A stretch of DNA of 64,000 nt from Macrocystis pyrifera (GCA_031763025.1 JASSKH010000006.1:2894958-2958957), one strand, 5' to 3'; shown: positions 1-15,681, numbered from the stretch's first letter. The notes: generated from the sequence alone by a model not told the origin. Made by a program: numbers and translations.

Positions 1-294
1 AGGGGTGGAACGGGAACCACCTCGGCAACAGCCACAGCTCCGCGGGGACGGAGTTGATTCCCTGTACCATGCCCGCACAGGCAGAAAGGGAGGGGAAGAA
101 AAAGCACGGCAAGAAGTGAAACAGCAATGCAGCAGCACTACCGCAGTACCGTACTTGAAAAGGAACAGGAACAAGAGCAAGGGACAGAAATAAGGAAGGA
201 CAAGAACACGACAGAGAATAAACACGAGAAAAAATAAGAAGCGCAAGGGCAACAACAATACCCGAAAACAAGAGCGGAGAACAAAAGCAGGGAG

Positions 295-295
<1 letters not shown>
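1..295. other. Purine-rich unique sequence, no gene seen
   Basis: An A- and G-rich stretch leading into the G run at 296. I see no exon, RNA gene or recognisable repeat. Reading frames here are open only because the composition is skewed. Confidence 0.5.
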
Positions 296-326
<31 letters not shown>

Positions 327-630
327 GTACTCAATAGGAGAGACGTACTCGATCTCATGCATGGCCGTAGTCGTATGACCATAGACCCTCGCATCCCTAC
401 AATGCCGGGACGGAGCATGTCGGGTTTTCACCGACCAGGCAGACATTGCTTGCACCAAGCGCGAAGCGCCGTGAGGTGCCCGGGGAGTCGCATGAAGGGT
501 GAGCTGCATCTTACTAAGAACCGCTTGTGAGGCGGACTTGCATATGGATGACAGCTTCAATGAGTTAGTTTAATTTCCGGTGTGGCCACTTCCAGAGACA
601 GCAATGGGAGTACTATGTAACTGCCTCTTG
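296..630 (-). repeat. Family D poly(C)-tailed repeat, long copy
   Basis: Read on the minus strand, this copy ends in ATGCATGAGATCGAGTACG-like sequence followed by a run of 30 C (G on the plus strand, 296-325). The body matches 44773-45018 and, inverted, 19322-19606, sharing the blocks GGTGCAAGCAATGTCTGCCT and CATACGACTACGGCCATGCA. Homology continues past 573 to about 630 (GGCCACTTCCAGAGACAGCA), as it does next to the copy at 19.3 kb. No coding capacity. Confidence 0.8.
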
Positions 631-1302
631 GGTGCCGTACCTTGAACACTACGTGATACGATCAATTCCCTTATGCAGAGTATAGGTTCTTTACTTCGCA
701 CAAATGATCTAACTAGACGACCAGCTGTGGGCGACCGCCAAAAAAAAAAAAAAAAAAAAAAAACGGTACCCTGGATGTCTAGCTCACGTAGTGAGCGGCA
801 TGTTTTACAGTGTCGTTGCCAACCGACGCCAACCCAACCCATATATAATATAGGGGGGGAGAGGGGGGGGGGGGGGAGGGGAGGAAAACCCGAAGCCAAG
901 AAGACAAAAAAAAAAAATGAAAATGAAAACACGGCAGAAACGACAGTTTACAAACCCAAACAGACGCAACTAAGATATAAAAAAGGTAAAAATGACTATA
1001 CATGAACGATAGAAAGGATGCGAACAGGGGAATTTGGGGGGGCGGGGTGGGGGCGGTCATAGCGCTGGAGACTGTCCCTCTGTTTCTTGGTTTTTCCATC
1101 GTCCGGCGGATAGGCTAGGTTTAAGCAAGACTTATAGCTTAAGCCCACCGCATTTCTACACACTAGGTAGGTATAAAAGGGGCGTACTACGATATCGCTA
1201 CTACTGTACCTTTTTTTGGCTGAAGCATATGTGACTGACTGGGCTCGTTAACCCTATGTCGTTGAAACGACAATATTGTTTCGCAATATTATTCGTGATA
1301 TA
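631..1302. other. Low-complexity A and G tracts, no gene seen
   Basis: Contains an A run of about 24 (740-763), a G-rich block at 853-885 and purine-rich sequence to about 1030. The segment 1100-1160 resembles pieces near 5905 and 28860 (GCTTAAGCYCACCRCA), an old dispersed repeat. No exon recognised. Confidence 0.5.
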
Positions 1303-1392
1303 CCTACCAATCTGACCCGAAATATAGGGACCGTTAGAATACAATTATTCAATTCAAACGTTCCTTATATATTGGGTCAGAGTGGTATCCAT
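1303..1392. mobile_element. Family B palindromic MITE-like element
   Basis: Imperfect inverted repeat with ends like TCTGACCCGAAATATAGGGA and the reverse complement of TATATTGGGTCAGAGTGGTA. Related copies lie near 15505, 15598, 26884, 27312, 43925, 54365 and 61640. No coding sequence. A TACCTGGTA motif follows at 1394-1402. Confidence 0.65.
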
Positions 1393-1402
1393 ATACCTGG
1401 TA

Positions 1403-2056
1403 GTATATAGTCTATATGGGAGTGAGTGAGGAGCCTCAGAAAAAGTAGCAGCAGCCACCCCTACTAAATGGCAAACACGCAAAAATAAAAAATAAAGCCT
1501 GCCGTCGAGAAACCTGTACCTGGCTCTACTAATTCCAAGAATTTTCCCCCCCAATCGTCTCCAAAACGGGAGAGTGCAGTCCAGGCGAGGGCGTTAAGCT
1601 TGCCACGCTTCTCCACGTGTATAAAACGTGTCGCGTGTCCATCTAACCCGCCGCTTCCGTGGCAAACTGGCAACGGCTGACAAAATTGCTGCCACCTCGG
1701 GGACGCGTGAGTTTGTTCACCCGACCCGACCGAAGCCGCAACTTTGCGAACCCGTACGAAAACACCCTAAAAGTGCTTTCTTCGTCGGCTGCGTACACAT
1801 TCCTCTGGGTCCTGGACCGTCCCTTGTACTTTTTTAAGGTACAGTATACGATACACGATGTGCGATATTGTCGTACCGGCGTCCTGGTCGGCTCGCTCGT
1901 GGTCCGATCTCCCCATGAACAGTGCGCAAGCTTGGCGGTTTTGACTTATTGAGCTATATCATTCGTCGACCGCCAAGCGCAAATCGCCGTACCATATTTT
2001 TACCGTCAGTCGAGTCCTACGTGGCCACTCCCCATCTCCCACCAAGACCCCGCCCC
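1403..2056. other. Unassigned sequence
   Basis: No exon or known element recognised. The ORFs here lack coding-like composition. It includes ordinary mixed sequence and the lead-in to the family D copies at 2.06 kb. Confidence 0.4.
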
Positions 2057-2245
2057 TTGGTGCAAGCAATGCCTGCCTGCTCGGTGGAAACCCGACGTGC
2101 GCCGTCCCGGTATCGTAGATCGTAGGCACTGTCGGGATAAGAGGGTATATGGTACTACGACTACGGCCATGCATGACATAAGTACCCCCCCCCCCCCCGG
2201 ATGCGTGGTCAATGGTCAAATGACTAAGGCAAGCAACAAATGAGT

Positions 2246-2287
<42 letters not shown>
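2057..2287 (+). repeat. Two consecutive family D copies with C tails
   Basis: The first copy (2057-2198) starts inside the family body at TTGGTGCAAGCAATGCCTGC and ends ATGCATGACATAAGTAC plus 14 C. A second, shorter variant (2199-2287) begins GGATGCGTGGTCAATGGTCA and ends AACAAATGAGTAC plus 41 C. Each piece is truncated at its left and ends in GAGTAC/AAGTAC plus a C homopolymer. Confidence 0.75.
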
Positions 2288-2288
<1 letters not shown>

Positions 2289-2582
2289 TCCCTCATCTCC
2301 CAACGAGGACACCTCTCCCCGCGCGCGCCACTGGTCTAACCGAACAACTAATAGCCGGTACACTAGAATGTCCGCGGGTCTGAGCTACGACCGGGAGGGA
2401 GCAGGAGCAAGAAGAACCAAGATAATAAACGGGACGGAATACAACGAGCAAGAAATGATACACTACTAAGCAGTCCCAATCGCACCACCGCCTCCAAAAA
2501 ATAAGCCCTCCTCCGTTCCTCCAACATATAGCGGCACAAGTACCGTTAGGTAGTGCGCTACGCGACCATACCTCCCCAGTCA

Positions 2583-2605
2583 CCCCCCCCCCCCCCCCCC
2601 CCCCC
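2583..2605. repeat. C homopolymer, 23 bp
   Basis: A pure C run between diverged, C-rich sequences. It may be a family D tail whose body has decayed. Confidence 0.7.
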
Positions 2606-2670
2606 GCCCGCCCCTGGCCTCCCTCTTCCTGGCCTCGTACAAGACCCCCCTCCCTATCCCCCTTGTTCAT

Positions 2671-2799
2671 ACGACTACTCATACGGCCATGCATGACAAG
2701 AGTACACCCTCGCGGGGAAACTCGACGTGCTCCGTCCGGCACTGTAGGGATGCGAAGTTCTACGGTCATACGACTACGGAAATGCATGATAATGAGTAC

Positions 2800-2830
<31 letters not shown>
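2671..2830 (+). repeat. Family D copy with 30-C tail
   Basis: Contains the family blocks CATACGACTACGGAAATGCA and CCGGCACTGTAGGGATGCG, and ends ATGCATGATAATGAGTACA followed by 30 C (2801-2830). A partial second unit precedes it (GGCCATGCATGACAAGAGTA), so the copy looks dimeric. Confidence 0.75.
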
Positions 2831-3977
2831 ACGCCCCTCACTTCCCACTAACAAAAAAAAGGAGCCATGGGAAGGCATTCCGTCTGTCTCACAACAAAAA
2901 ACAGATCATTTACCCGTTCGTCGAGGCGGTGAATCTGGCAACTTTTCAATAGTGGGGCCTGGGGGGGGGGGGGGGGGCGATAAAAAAAAAAGAGGGAAAA
3001 ATTTCCACGGCTTGCGCGGGCATTCTCGATACGGGTCGCTCAAGTTTTCGAGTTTATTTTCATTGTTACCGGTGCCATGTGCTCTCTGCTGCGATGCCAC
3101 CACGAGCGCTATAGTTGGAAACTCGCCGTGAAAATAGCCACATTCGAAAGGTCTCGTGCAGAGCTACGTCATAGGTATTTAAATCACCTCAATTCGTTGG
3201 AGCATGTGGGATATTCATGAAATGCCCCAGCCATCCACGACGCCGAATGATACGTACGTGCCATTCTGGGCAATAATGTAACGACCGTTTGGTCTTCATA
3301 TTTATTCCCCAGCGGTCCTTACAAAATTCCGGCACGCTCTTTTCCAGAGCCCCTGCCTGCCCCGTCCCTCCTCGCCAATCGACGTTCGGATTTGGGGGAG
3401 TAGGCGCTCTCTCTATACGACAATAACGGCACACACGCTGCAATAACAGCAGCAGCGACATATCTAGTCCCTGTGATCGTACGAGTTGCAACAGATGCGT
3501 ATATACTATGCTTGCTGAGGTGTCGAGGTGGCTCTGCCTCTGGTTTCATTATACGTTTTGCATCTTTTCGTTCTCGCTCGCAACCGCTTGTTGTCAAGCT
3601 CGCCATCGCACTCTTCTTCCTCTACTGCCGCTGTGATCTGTGTCTCCAGTCTCGGGGGTTGTCCGGTGGCATCAAACGATTGAGCGGCGTGCTTGCTGCT
3701 TGTCGCAGCAGCTAGCTGCTCGCTGCGCGGTCGTCAGGTGCTTCCTCTATCGAGAGCTTTCTATCTGCCGTTAGGCGCTTCTGCTGCAGATTTTTTCCCG
3801 TGCTGCGATCGGCGGCGGAATTAGCCAGCTATCTATGTCATCAAGTCATCATCCAATCAGCGTACGAAATTTCGTCACAATTTGGTTGGTTTTAGCGTGT
3901 GTGATTGACCTACGTCACGAGTTTTCAGGCCCCAACATTGCGAAATTGCATCTACCTTGCTATTTTTTGTCCCTTAC
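2831..3977. other. Downstream intron of the cyclase gene, no exon found
   Basis: Minus-strand continuation of the oxidosqualene cyclase gene after the donor at 3977-3976. I looked for the expected next exon (PPE-x-W-L-L-P and G-R-M-W-C-H motifs) and found none before base 1. Contains a G run at 2961-2977 and CTG-rich sequence at 3690-3740. Confidence 0.5.
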
Positions 3978-8292
<4,315 letters not shown>

Positions 8293-9050
8293 CCAGCCCG
8301 CGGGCAAGGAGCTCGTCCTGCTTTCCCAGCGCCCTCTGGAAGGAAGGGAGGGAGGGAGGGAGGGTGGGTGGGGTATGGGTACGATGTACGTATAGTCTGT
8401 AGGAAGAGCGCCCTCTGGAAGGGTGAGAGGGTGGGGGTACGGGACAGATCATCGATTTCCCGCTTCATGATCTGCTAGATAGATCTGTTAGTGCAGATAG
8501 ATCCCTGGCATGTATGATCTGTATGCTTTAGTTCATGTTGCCCGGTTGAAACCGTACAATCTGCATGATCTATAAATAGGAGATATTTTCTGTCTTGGAT
8601 CTATTATCACACATAATTCCGCAAAGCACATCCTGACGGCAGGTTAATATCTAAATGATCTGTCTGATCTACAGATACATCGTGATCTATCTGTTCGACG
8701 TGTGGAACCTTTGGTTGGCGTTGCTGCTGTTGCTGTCGGTCTTGCTTAGTATCTTGTCCTCCTATTCGAAGAGCGCTCTCTGGCAGGGAGAGAGGGGGGG
8801 ATGGCGTATGGGTTCGATCTACCTTACACCCGTATGTCGCAACACAAGGACCTTTCATAGTAATATTATGTTCAAACGATTATTGTACAAAAGCGGGACA
8901 TTCATAGCGGAATGTCTTCAGGAAGAGCACGTCAGTCCTCTTTTAAACGCCACCCACAGGTGCGTCCTCGTTGCGGCGTTCGTTTTGTTTTCCGAGCGTC
9001 CTCCGGAAGGAAGAGAGAGGCTGGGGTGTGGGTACGACCCATGCATGGTA
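8293..9050. repeat. Upstream region of cyclase gene with four related 50-bp units
   Basis: Upstream of the proposed cyclase start. A unit like GAGCGCCCTCTGGAAGG plus a GGGA-rich stretch plus GTATGGGTACGA recurs near 8324, 8402, 8764 and 8990. Segments such as AGATCATGATCTATCTG-like words (8463-8700) belong to family G, also at 9185-9460 and 22395-22620. The promoter probably lies here but no element could be defined. Confidence 0.55.
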
Positions 9051-9184
9051 CTCGTAGGGATTTTTCGATCTCAGGGAAGGGTGACTTTTTAATTTGTTCA
9101 AAATGCATGTGTAGACACGAAGAGCGGGTCAACGTATTTTCAGTCCCTTCCCCGCTGCAGCCACACTTTCTAGTCTATTATTAA

Positions 9185-9460
9185 GTATTTCACGCCTTGG
9201 GCAGATCAGATAGATCATCTACTGTAGATCCTAAGCTGCCGTTATGGGATGCTGTGAAGGTTCTGTGAAGTAATACAGGTCCAACCCAGGAAATATGTCC
9301 TAGATCACACACATCATACGGCTCCCACCCGGCAACATGAACAATTAATAGATCATTCAGATCATACAGGTCATAGATCTATCTGCCGTGAAAATGTCTA
9401 GATCATGAACTGTGGGAGCGATCTGCAGATGATCTGTCAGTAATTAGTCCAGTGTGTAAT
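9185..9460. repeat. Family G repeat rich in AGATC words
   Basis: Rich in AGATCAT and AGATCTATCTG words. It shares the ordered blocks CAGGTCCAACCCAGGAAAT and CCGGCAACATGAAC with 22470-22620 (CAGATCCAACCCAGGGAAAT, CCGGCAACACGAGC). This is a dispersed repeat without coding capacity, related to 8463-8700. Confidence 0.6.
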
Positions 9461-9734
9461 TCTAAAGGGGTTTTTAGGGCTTTTTATCAATAGACCCGTG
9501 TGAAAAACCTCGCTTCACAAGCGCATCCTCGGTTTGGCAATGCCTCATGTTCTGGTGCATTTTTATCATCACATATGAGTACTGGTGTGCTTCGATCGCT
9601 CTGTCAATACTATACGAGGCTGCAGCTTCAGCAGCTGAGCGTGCAAGCAGCCGCGGTAGGCACGAGTGTGTGATGACCTTCGAGACAATCCTATCCACCG
9701 CTGTGAAAGGACACATACCGTATAATACTATCAC

Positions 9735-9790
9735 ACCGGGTGGTAAGATAGCACAGCTCCCTGGGACGAATTTCAGACCCGGTTTCCTCC
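9735..9790. repeat. Small dispersed repeat (60-bp class)
   Basis: GGTGGTAAGATAGCACAG followed by GACGAATTTC recurs at 50694-50740 and, inverted, at about 46085-46135. The rest of 9461-9958 shows no gene or other element. Confidence 0.55.
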
Positions 9791-9958
9791 AAAACATGGG
9801 GGGCACAACTCAACGAAAATGGTGGCTTCGGAAAAAAACCGTCGAGAAGGTTGCATGTTAAGGCGCGTCGCTCGTCGTACTCAGTACGCCCTCCCGCTGT
9901 CGAGAAACCCAGCTTTGAAAATCGTCCCAGGGGGTGTGTTATATTATCACCCTATTAA

Positions 9959-10068
9959 TATTACGGGGGACCATATGTAACAGGACCAAATATTGTTAGT
10001 AAAAATATTTAACTATATAGGTTTTTATGTATAGCATAGGTCCTGTTAACTATGGACCCCCGTAGTAG
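9959..10068. mobile_element. Family A MITE
   Basis: Ends TATTACGGGGGACCATATGT and CTATGGACCCCCGTAGTA, in the opposite internal orientation to the copies at 7.2 and 7.9 kb (CAAATATTGTTAGTAAAAAT precedes AGGTTTTTATG). Confidence 0.8.
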
Positions 10069-11634
10069 TGTGATACGGTACTGCTTTAACCTTACGTGCG
10101 TACCTGGTACGTAGCGGCTTCGAGTGTGCGATGGAATAAAATACAGGACGCAAGCTCAAGCTTCGAACCGGGCAGTTTAAATTGGTGCGAAGGCACACAG
10201 CGAGCCGAACATGCAGCGGCAGAACGGTATCGCCGCACGCACGAGTATATAGTGGGCACGTGTCTGACAATGGGACGCAAAGTCAGTGTTCAAACCAACG
10301 AGCGGGATAGGCGCATGAAGACAACAATTTCGGGTCGCTACTTCCGCACCTTAACGAGTATATCTGGTACATGGTATGTAACGACAAGCAAGGTATCAAC
10401 GCGTGTAAGTGTATTAATACAAGCAGCGCAACTACTGCTGCAGAGTACTCAAAGTCTCGTACTCGGTCTGGAGGAGTCGTGCTTTGTATACCGTGATAAT
10501 AGCAGCCGGGTGACATACCTCCTCTGGAGACGGTTGGCCTTGACATCCCCGGGATAGGCGATGGGAGAGTACTCGTAGTACCAGTAACGGAGGTGTCTCG
10601 TCCACGCCCAGGCCAACAGTGGCGCGCAGATCGCCGCGGCAGCTCTGCAACACAGCAGGGGTAGGCAAGTAAGCAGACGCACGGGGTTTACGAGCTTGTA
10701 GTGCAAAGGTATGGGATCGCTGGCGGTACTCATGCCATCGCTGTCGTGCGGCAATGTGCCAGGCCCTGGATGCCAAGTTTGAACCAAGGCTGTTCGACAG
10801 CAGACAGTAGAGAACATATCAAGTCAGGTTCAGTACTGCACGTGAAATTAACACTTCCATTAATCAGTACCCGTGTTTAGCATGGTTCGCAGCACTAGTG
10901 CAAGCCCAGGCTCTCCAAGTTCTCACCCCAAAAGTGGGGCTGTATTATCAGGTAAGGCCATGCTGCTTATGCACCGCTGTATCGGCCACACGCTGATCGG
11001 AATCGAGACTAGGAAGACGGGCATTGTCTCAGGTGGCGAACCCGGTGAAGATCACGTACCATCTATACCCCCGAAATAATAAAGCCATGACAAGGCATAC
11101 GAACTCCCTCGAGACGGCATATGAACTCGGCTCCCCCTCGAGAGCTTCGCCTGAGTTGATCAGTTGATCTCAAAGGCATAACAGGTACGACAGAAGCCGG
11201 AAGGGAGGAAGTGTGAGGGACACGCGATAAAGTGAGTGCCTTGAGGTATGAAATTAGCAGAGGGCACTGCCTTAGTCGCGAGTAACCGCATTCGCGGCTG
11301 CTGTGAAAATCTAAAGCAGTGCTCTACATCGACTCTCGTGGTGTGTCAGTCTTGCCCCTCTCAGAAGAAGGCCTGAAGACAATGTTTTGCTGCTTTGCGT
11401 CCGGCCGCCTTGCTTCCTTGCTTCTGGGTGAGCTTCCCCAGGTTACCGCTTTCCGAAAATACCGTGCATTGCTTCCTGTACAATATACACATGCCATACC
11501 ATGCACAAAAAACGGGGCATCTTCGCACTGGTTAGCAGGGTTGATTGTTGAGGGGGCATCGCAGTCAGGCCGCGTTTCGTGCCCGGTTTCGTCTGTTTCG
11601 TCTGATACGAGTACAACATGTTAAATACAGCAGT
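10069..11634. other. Intergenic unique sequence, nothing recognised
   Basis: Between the divergent cyclase and NDUFA1 genes. Several open frames exist on both strands but none has family motifs or plausible splice borders that I can defend. A TACCTGGTA lies at 10101-10109. Confidence 0.4.
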
Positions 11635-11730
11635 ATTACGGGGGACACCCACGGGGTACACACACACCCAAATATTTCCATATTTTTACTAACCATATTT
11701 AGTCCTATTTACTATGGCCCCTCGTAATAG
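11635..11730. mobile_element. Family A MITE, internally deleted
   Basis: Ends ATTACGGGGGACACCCACGG and ACTATGGCCCCTCGTAATAG. About 13 bp of the left arm (the CATAGTAAATAGG part) is missing relative to other copies. A TACCTGGTA follows directly at 11732-11740. Confidence 0.75.
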
Positions 11731-11889
11731 TTACCTGGTACAAGTTAATATTAATAGTAGAGTCCCCATCCCTTACGAGTGAGAGTACCATCGCCATCGG
11801 GAGACCGAGGGCGACGCTATGTGTGTGCCGCAGCAAATGAGGCAATAGGCAATACGAGGTCGCCGCTGCTCTCCGCTAGTAGGACGGCC

Positions 11890-11906
11890 GGGGGGGGGGG
11901 GGGGGG
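11890..11906. repeat. G homopolymer, 17 bp
   Basis: A pure G run inside otherwise mixed sequence (11741-12184), in which no gene or mobile element was recognised. Confidence 0.8.
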
Positions 11907-12240
11907 AGGAGAAGCGGCTTATTTTTGTAATCACTTCAACGAAACGTGGATATATACCCGCGCCCACCCGGCCTCGAAACCACTGCTGCTGTTGTTTGTA
12001 CAGCAGTAGTACCGGTAGTTTTCTTTCCAACCGCCAGTCATTTGTCCTTTTGACCGCGGCGGTACCACGCACCTTGCACGATTGATTGTATGATACACAC
12101 GTACCGGTCCTCTCACGAGAAGGAGCCCCACGAGAAACCCAGGCTGAGATCTCCAGGGAAATATTAAAATGGAGAGGTTCTACTGACGGGGGACCATAGT
12201 AAATAGGACCAAATATTGTTGGTAAAAATAGTTAAATACA

Positions 12241-13408
12241 AGGCGCTTCGCTCCGCGGGCGGCCTACGCCGCCCGCTACGCTCGCTCAGGAAGGAAACAT
12301 CAAATTATATGCGAAGCGGACAGAGGTCCATGATTGAATATTTGTTTTTTTTTATGGCCCCTGTAGTTAGCTACAAACTGGCGACTTGATAATGCCAAGA
12401 GTCCCGCCGCCGTCCTTCAGGAGAAAACAGCTCGGACGCCACATATGCTTCGCGTCGCGGGCGGTTTTCCGCTGCGCTCGCTCACACGTCGTACATACGT
12501 ACATGCCCCAGGTAGGGTACTTATTTTCTTCGTTCGATATGCTCTGTGTCTGTGTACTCGTCGTATGTACGAAAGATAAAGCACAGAACGGCACAGCAAC
12601 ACAGCAAAAACAATGAAAATGAAACCGAAAATTTCTAAAAGAAATAAAATCCCCGTCCCCTTTCGTGTAATAATTTACTACCTGAGTGGAACACCTTACA
12701 CCAGTCAAAAAAAAAGAAAAAAATGAAAAAAAGAAAAAATCTTACAGCAGAGCTTCTCTCTCAGCCTCGTACGCCGCCCGCCCCTCTGGCGACCATCTCG
12801 CCACCGATTCAGTCCGGGTAAAGCTTCCCTCCCTCTCTTCCACAGTGAGCCCCGTCGCCCGCCTCGCGTGAAGCCCGGTGCTCACCGTGGACCTCGACGC
12901 AAGCTCGACAATGTTGGTGCTCATTCGGGGTACCTCCCTCTTGTGACTCTCAGCCCGGTCGCAAAAATAAGCACCGCTTGAATATTATCTTACAATCCCG
13001 AACGAACCTTAAATACTCGTACGTACTCTATCCAAAATCACAAATGGAGGCCAGACAGAGCCTATTGATGCATCCCTCGTGTCTCGAGGCACACGCGACG
13101 CCTAGGCACGAAAGCGGCGACCGCGCTCCTTGCAACTCCCCCTCTACTCGCCAGCATCCGCTGACACCCGCGACGGTGCCGGGTTCGCCCGCGCAACCGT
13201 GCTCGGAGTAAACGCACGCACACGAAACGAAAGAAGAAAAAAGGAAAGAAGGACTGAAAGTACGACGAGAAATGGAGAAAACAAAGACTCGCTGGAACGG
13301 TCCGGCAAACAATAAACGGAGGCGATTCCCAAGTGGGAGCTCTGAGAGGCCAGGGATGTACCAACCGAGCACGCTCAGAGGTTGAGATATCTATAAGTAT
13401 ATCTATCT
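12241..13408. mobile_element. Element E, copy 1 (nested in family A)
   Basis: About 1.17 kb, homologous in the same orientation to 58872-60080. It begins with a GC-rich palindromic block (GGCGCTTCGCTCCGCGG, GCTACGCTCGCTCA) and ends near GGCGATTCCCAAGTGGGAGC and GAGATATCT. No transposase is seen. It carries a 60-codon minus-strand ORF, so it may be a captured gene fragment or a non-autonomous element. Confidence 0.75.
12742..12924 (-). CDS. Small ORF inside element E (hypothetical)
   Basis: Sixty residues starting MSTNIVELASRSTVSTGLHA, continuing with charged sequence (EEREGSFTRTESVARW) and ending EAEREALL at a TAA. The stop overlaps CTGCT|GTAAGAT, which could be a splice donor, so the ORF may be a first exon. 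In the E copy at 59.3 kb the frame is broken by a one-base length change soon after MSTNIVELA. No family recognised. It may be a captured 5' gene fragment rather than a working gene. Confidence 0.35.
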   Translation of the reverse strand: MSTNIVELASRSTVSTGLHARRATGLTVEEREGSFTRTESVARWSPEGRAAYEAEREALL

Positions 13409-13735
13409 ATATACCTGGTAGGTTTTTGTGTGTACCATAGGTCCTATTTACTATGGTCCCCCGTAGTAGTTACTGTAGTGTGGAACACACTCTTTCGCTT
13501 GTGATACTGGTACCTTTGTACCTGTGCTGGTACTATTGATATCAATAATGTACCAGGTATGAAAGTTAGGCAGGGCCAGTATGCCAGTTTCTGATCATTG
13601 GGCTCCGTACTGCTGTACTCGTACATTCTGCTGTAGCTCGTACATACGTCTACCAGCACGTACCAGGTGCATGCCGCATCGAAGACAACCTCTTCGAGAA
13701 TGTTCAAAGGTCGTCAGAGTAGCGATACCAGTCCT

Positions 13736-14118
13736 AGGGACTCGGTCAATGACTCGCCAATACCAGTCCTTCTGGAAGGACTTGAGTCCACTGGTGGGTC
13801 TGAAAGGACTGAGTTCCGCAATAAATAGTCCTCAGGATATCTGAGGGGCTGAAAGGACTGAGGCGCACCAGTCCTTGGGGGTGCCTGGGGACCTGAGAGG
13901 ACTGAATCCCACCAGTTCTCAGGGTACCTACCTGTGGGCCTGCAAAAACTGAGTCCCACCGATACCTGGGGGCCTTGAAGGATTGAGTGTACCACCAGTG
14001 CTCAGGGTACCTGGCGGCCTGAAAATACGGAGTCCCACCATTCGTCGGGGTACGTGGGGGCCTGAAAAGATTGAGTTCCACCGGTACGTCGGGGCCTGAA
14101 AGAGTCCCACCGGTTCTA
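13736..14118. repeat. Minisatellite, about 49-bp unit
   Basis: About eight degenerate units containing CCTGAAAGGACTGAGTCCCA and CCAGTCCTCAGGGTACCTGG-like words. Open frames across it on the minus strand are repeat artefacts. Confidence 0.85.
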
Positions 14119-15504
14119 ACGGTACGAGAAGCCGAAAGGGCTGCTACCGGGAGGACTGGTACTCTGACGACCCTAGAAGATGTTTCTTACGAGAGGCGGC
14201 GAGAACGGTTTCGCTCACGCAGACGCCCCGCTCCGTAAGATCACAGACCGCAGTAGCACCACAAAATGCCAAACAAACGCGCACCCAGTCTGAAGCGCTC
14301 ATCATATTGATCACGCCAACAGGCCAGGCAGTGCGAACTTGCCAACAGCTGCATCGTAACTCTCGACACGCACACGGGGGTTTTTCCACGGGGCGGGGCT
14401 TCGACGCTTTTTTCGCCCCGCCCCGAACCGTAGGATTAACTCAAGTCGTGGAGAGCGGAAGCTCGTGTGGGTCGCCCTGGGTTTAGTACGGGAGTTGTAA
14501 CGACCCTCTACTAGGAACCCTACATAATGGCGCATGCTATGAATGTTACGTAAATTTATTATGTCAAGAGGGGTGTGTGTCCCACGCTACCTTCAGTACA
14601 ACCTCTTTCGAAGTTCTTATTTTATCCGGAAATTTACTAAGCGCTGAGTTTTTCGTGGGACTCTTCCCTATCAGAAAGGTATTTGGGGATAGTGCGGCGT
14701 TGACGTGTTGCCGGTACAGCCACATTAATGCTCCGCCCCTCCCCGCCCCGAACCGCAAGGTGGACACAAGCCGCGAGGACAAGGCATGGAATTTCCACCT
14801 TGGCCACCCTACAGCCGTGTAGGCCCACTATTAATATTAAGAAAATATAGTATAGCTGTCGATGGGAACTCGCGCAGCAGGATGTTTGTGACTGTCGTCG
14901 ACGTGTGTGCTCTGGTGCGTGTTGACGAAAAACGGAACAAAAAAAGAAAAAATCCACAAAAACGTACCGGTTACGAGAAGCAGAAAACGAAGAAACTTGT
15001 GCACGAGTATTCATTCCTGCTGTTTTTCTTGTCCGAGTATCGAGTGCCCGAGTCTGAGTCCGTCGAACGGACCCCACCCAACCACCCACCGTCGACCTTC
15101 CCGCCGCCGATCACACCCCGACCCACTGGGCACCGTTACACTGCCCGCCAGTCGGTCAGCGGCCGCCCATAGCCGTGCCCCTAGCCACCCTGCGCTTCCC
15201 ATGCAGCTGCTGTGCATTCTTCGACCAGCTACACTTCCCAAAACCTCCGACACAACAGCAGTGGCGTGGGACCCAAAATTCGCGACCCTGCTGTAGGAGA
15301 GAGCCCACAACAGAATGCACACGGGAGGCCGACAGCGCGCAGCAGGTTTCCCAGCGAGGCGTTCCCGTCCGCGACACTACCGGGTGCGCGCAGTCGTTTC
15401 TTGTTTTAATAAGAACATTGGGCTCGCTTTTTGGGGCACACTACCGTAATTACTCTTACATTCAGAAGTCATGCTCGAGCGCTACGCTACAGCAGTAAAA
15501 ACCC
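14119..15504. other. Intergenic sequence with repeated GC boxes, no gene found
   Basis: CGCCCCGCCCCGAACCG occurs near 14412 and again near 14741, each followed by related sequence. The first also faces GGGGCGGGGCTTCGACG at about 14390, forming a hairpin. The ORFs on both strands show no family motif. Confidence 0.4.
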
Positions 15505-15681
15505 TACCACTCTGTCCGAAAATGTAAGGAACCGTTGATTATCATATTTATACTTTAAACATCCCTATATTTTCGGACAGAGAGGTACCTTGTTTGTACC
15601 ATTCTGACCGGAAATATAAGGAGCGGTTATACACTAATTTAGATATGAAGCGGTTCTTAAATTTCCGCCCAGAGTGGGATG
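15505..15681. mobile_element. Two adjacent family B elements
   Basis: 15505-15592 (ACTCTGTCCGAAAATGTAAG and TATTTTCGGACAGAGAGGTA) and 15598-15681 (CATTCTGACCGGAAATATAA and AAATTTCCGCCCAGAGTGGG) are two foldback copies only a few bases apart. Confidence 0.7.

Larger units (their letters stand above)
12185..13471. mobile_element. Family A MITE split by element E
   Basis: The left half (12185-12240, GACGGGGGACCATAGTAAAT through TTGGTAAAAATAG) and the right half (about 13412-13471, AGGTTTTTGTGTGTACCATA to CCCCCGTAGTAG) of one family A copy flank a 1.17-kb insertion. In the right half the consensus ACCTATATA reads ACCTACCAGGTATATA on the minus strand, a clean 7-bp gain. Confidence 0.82.
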
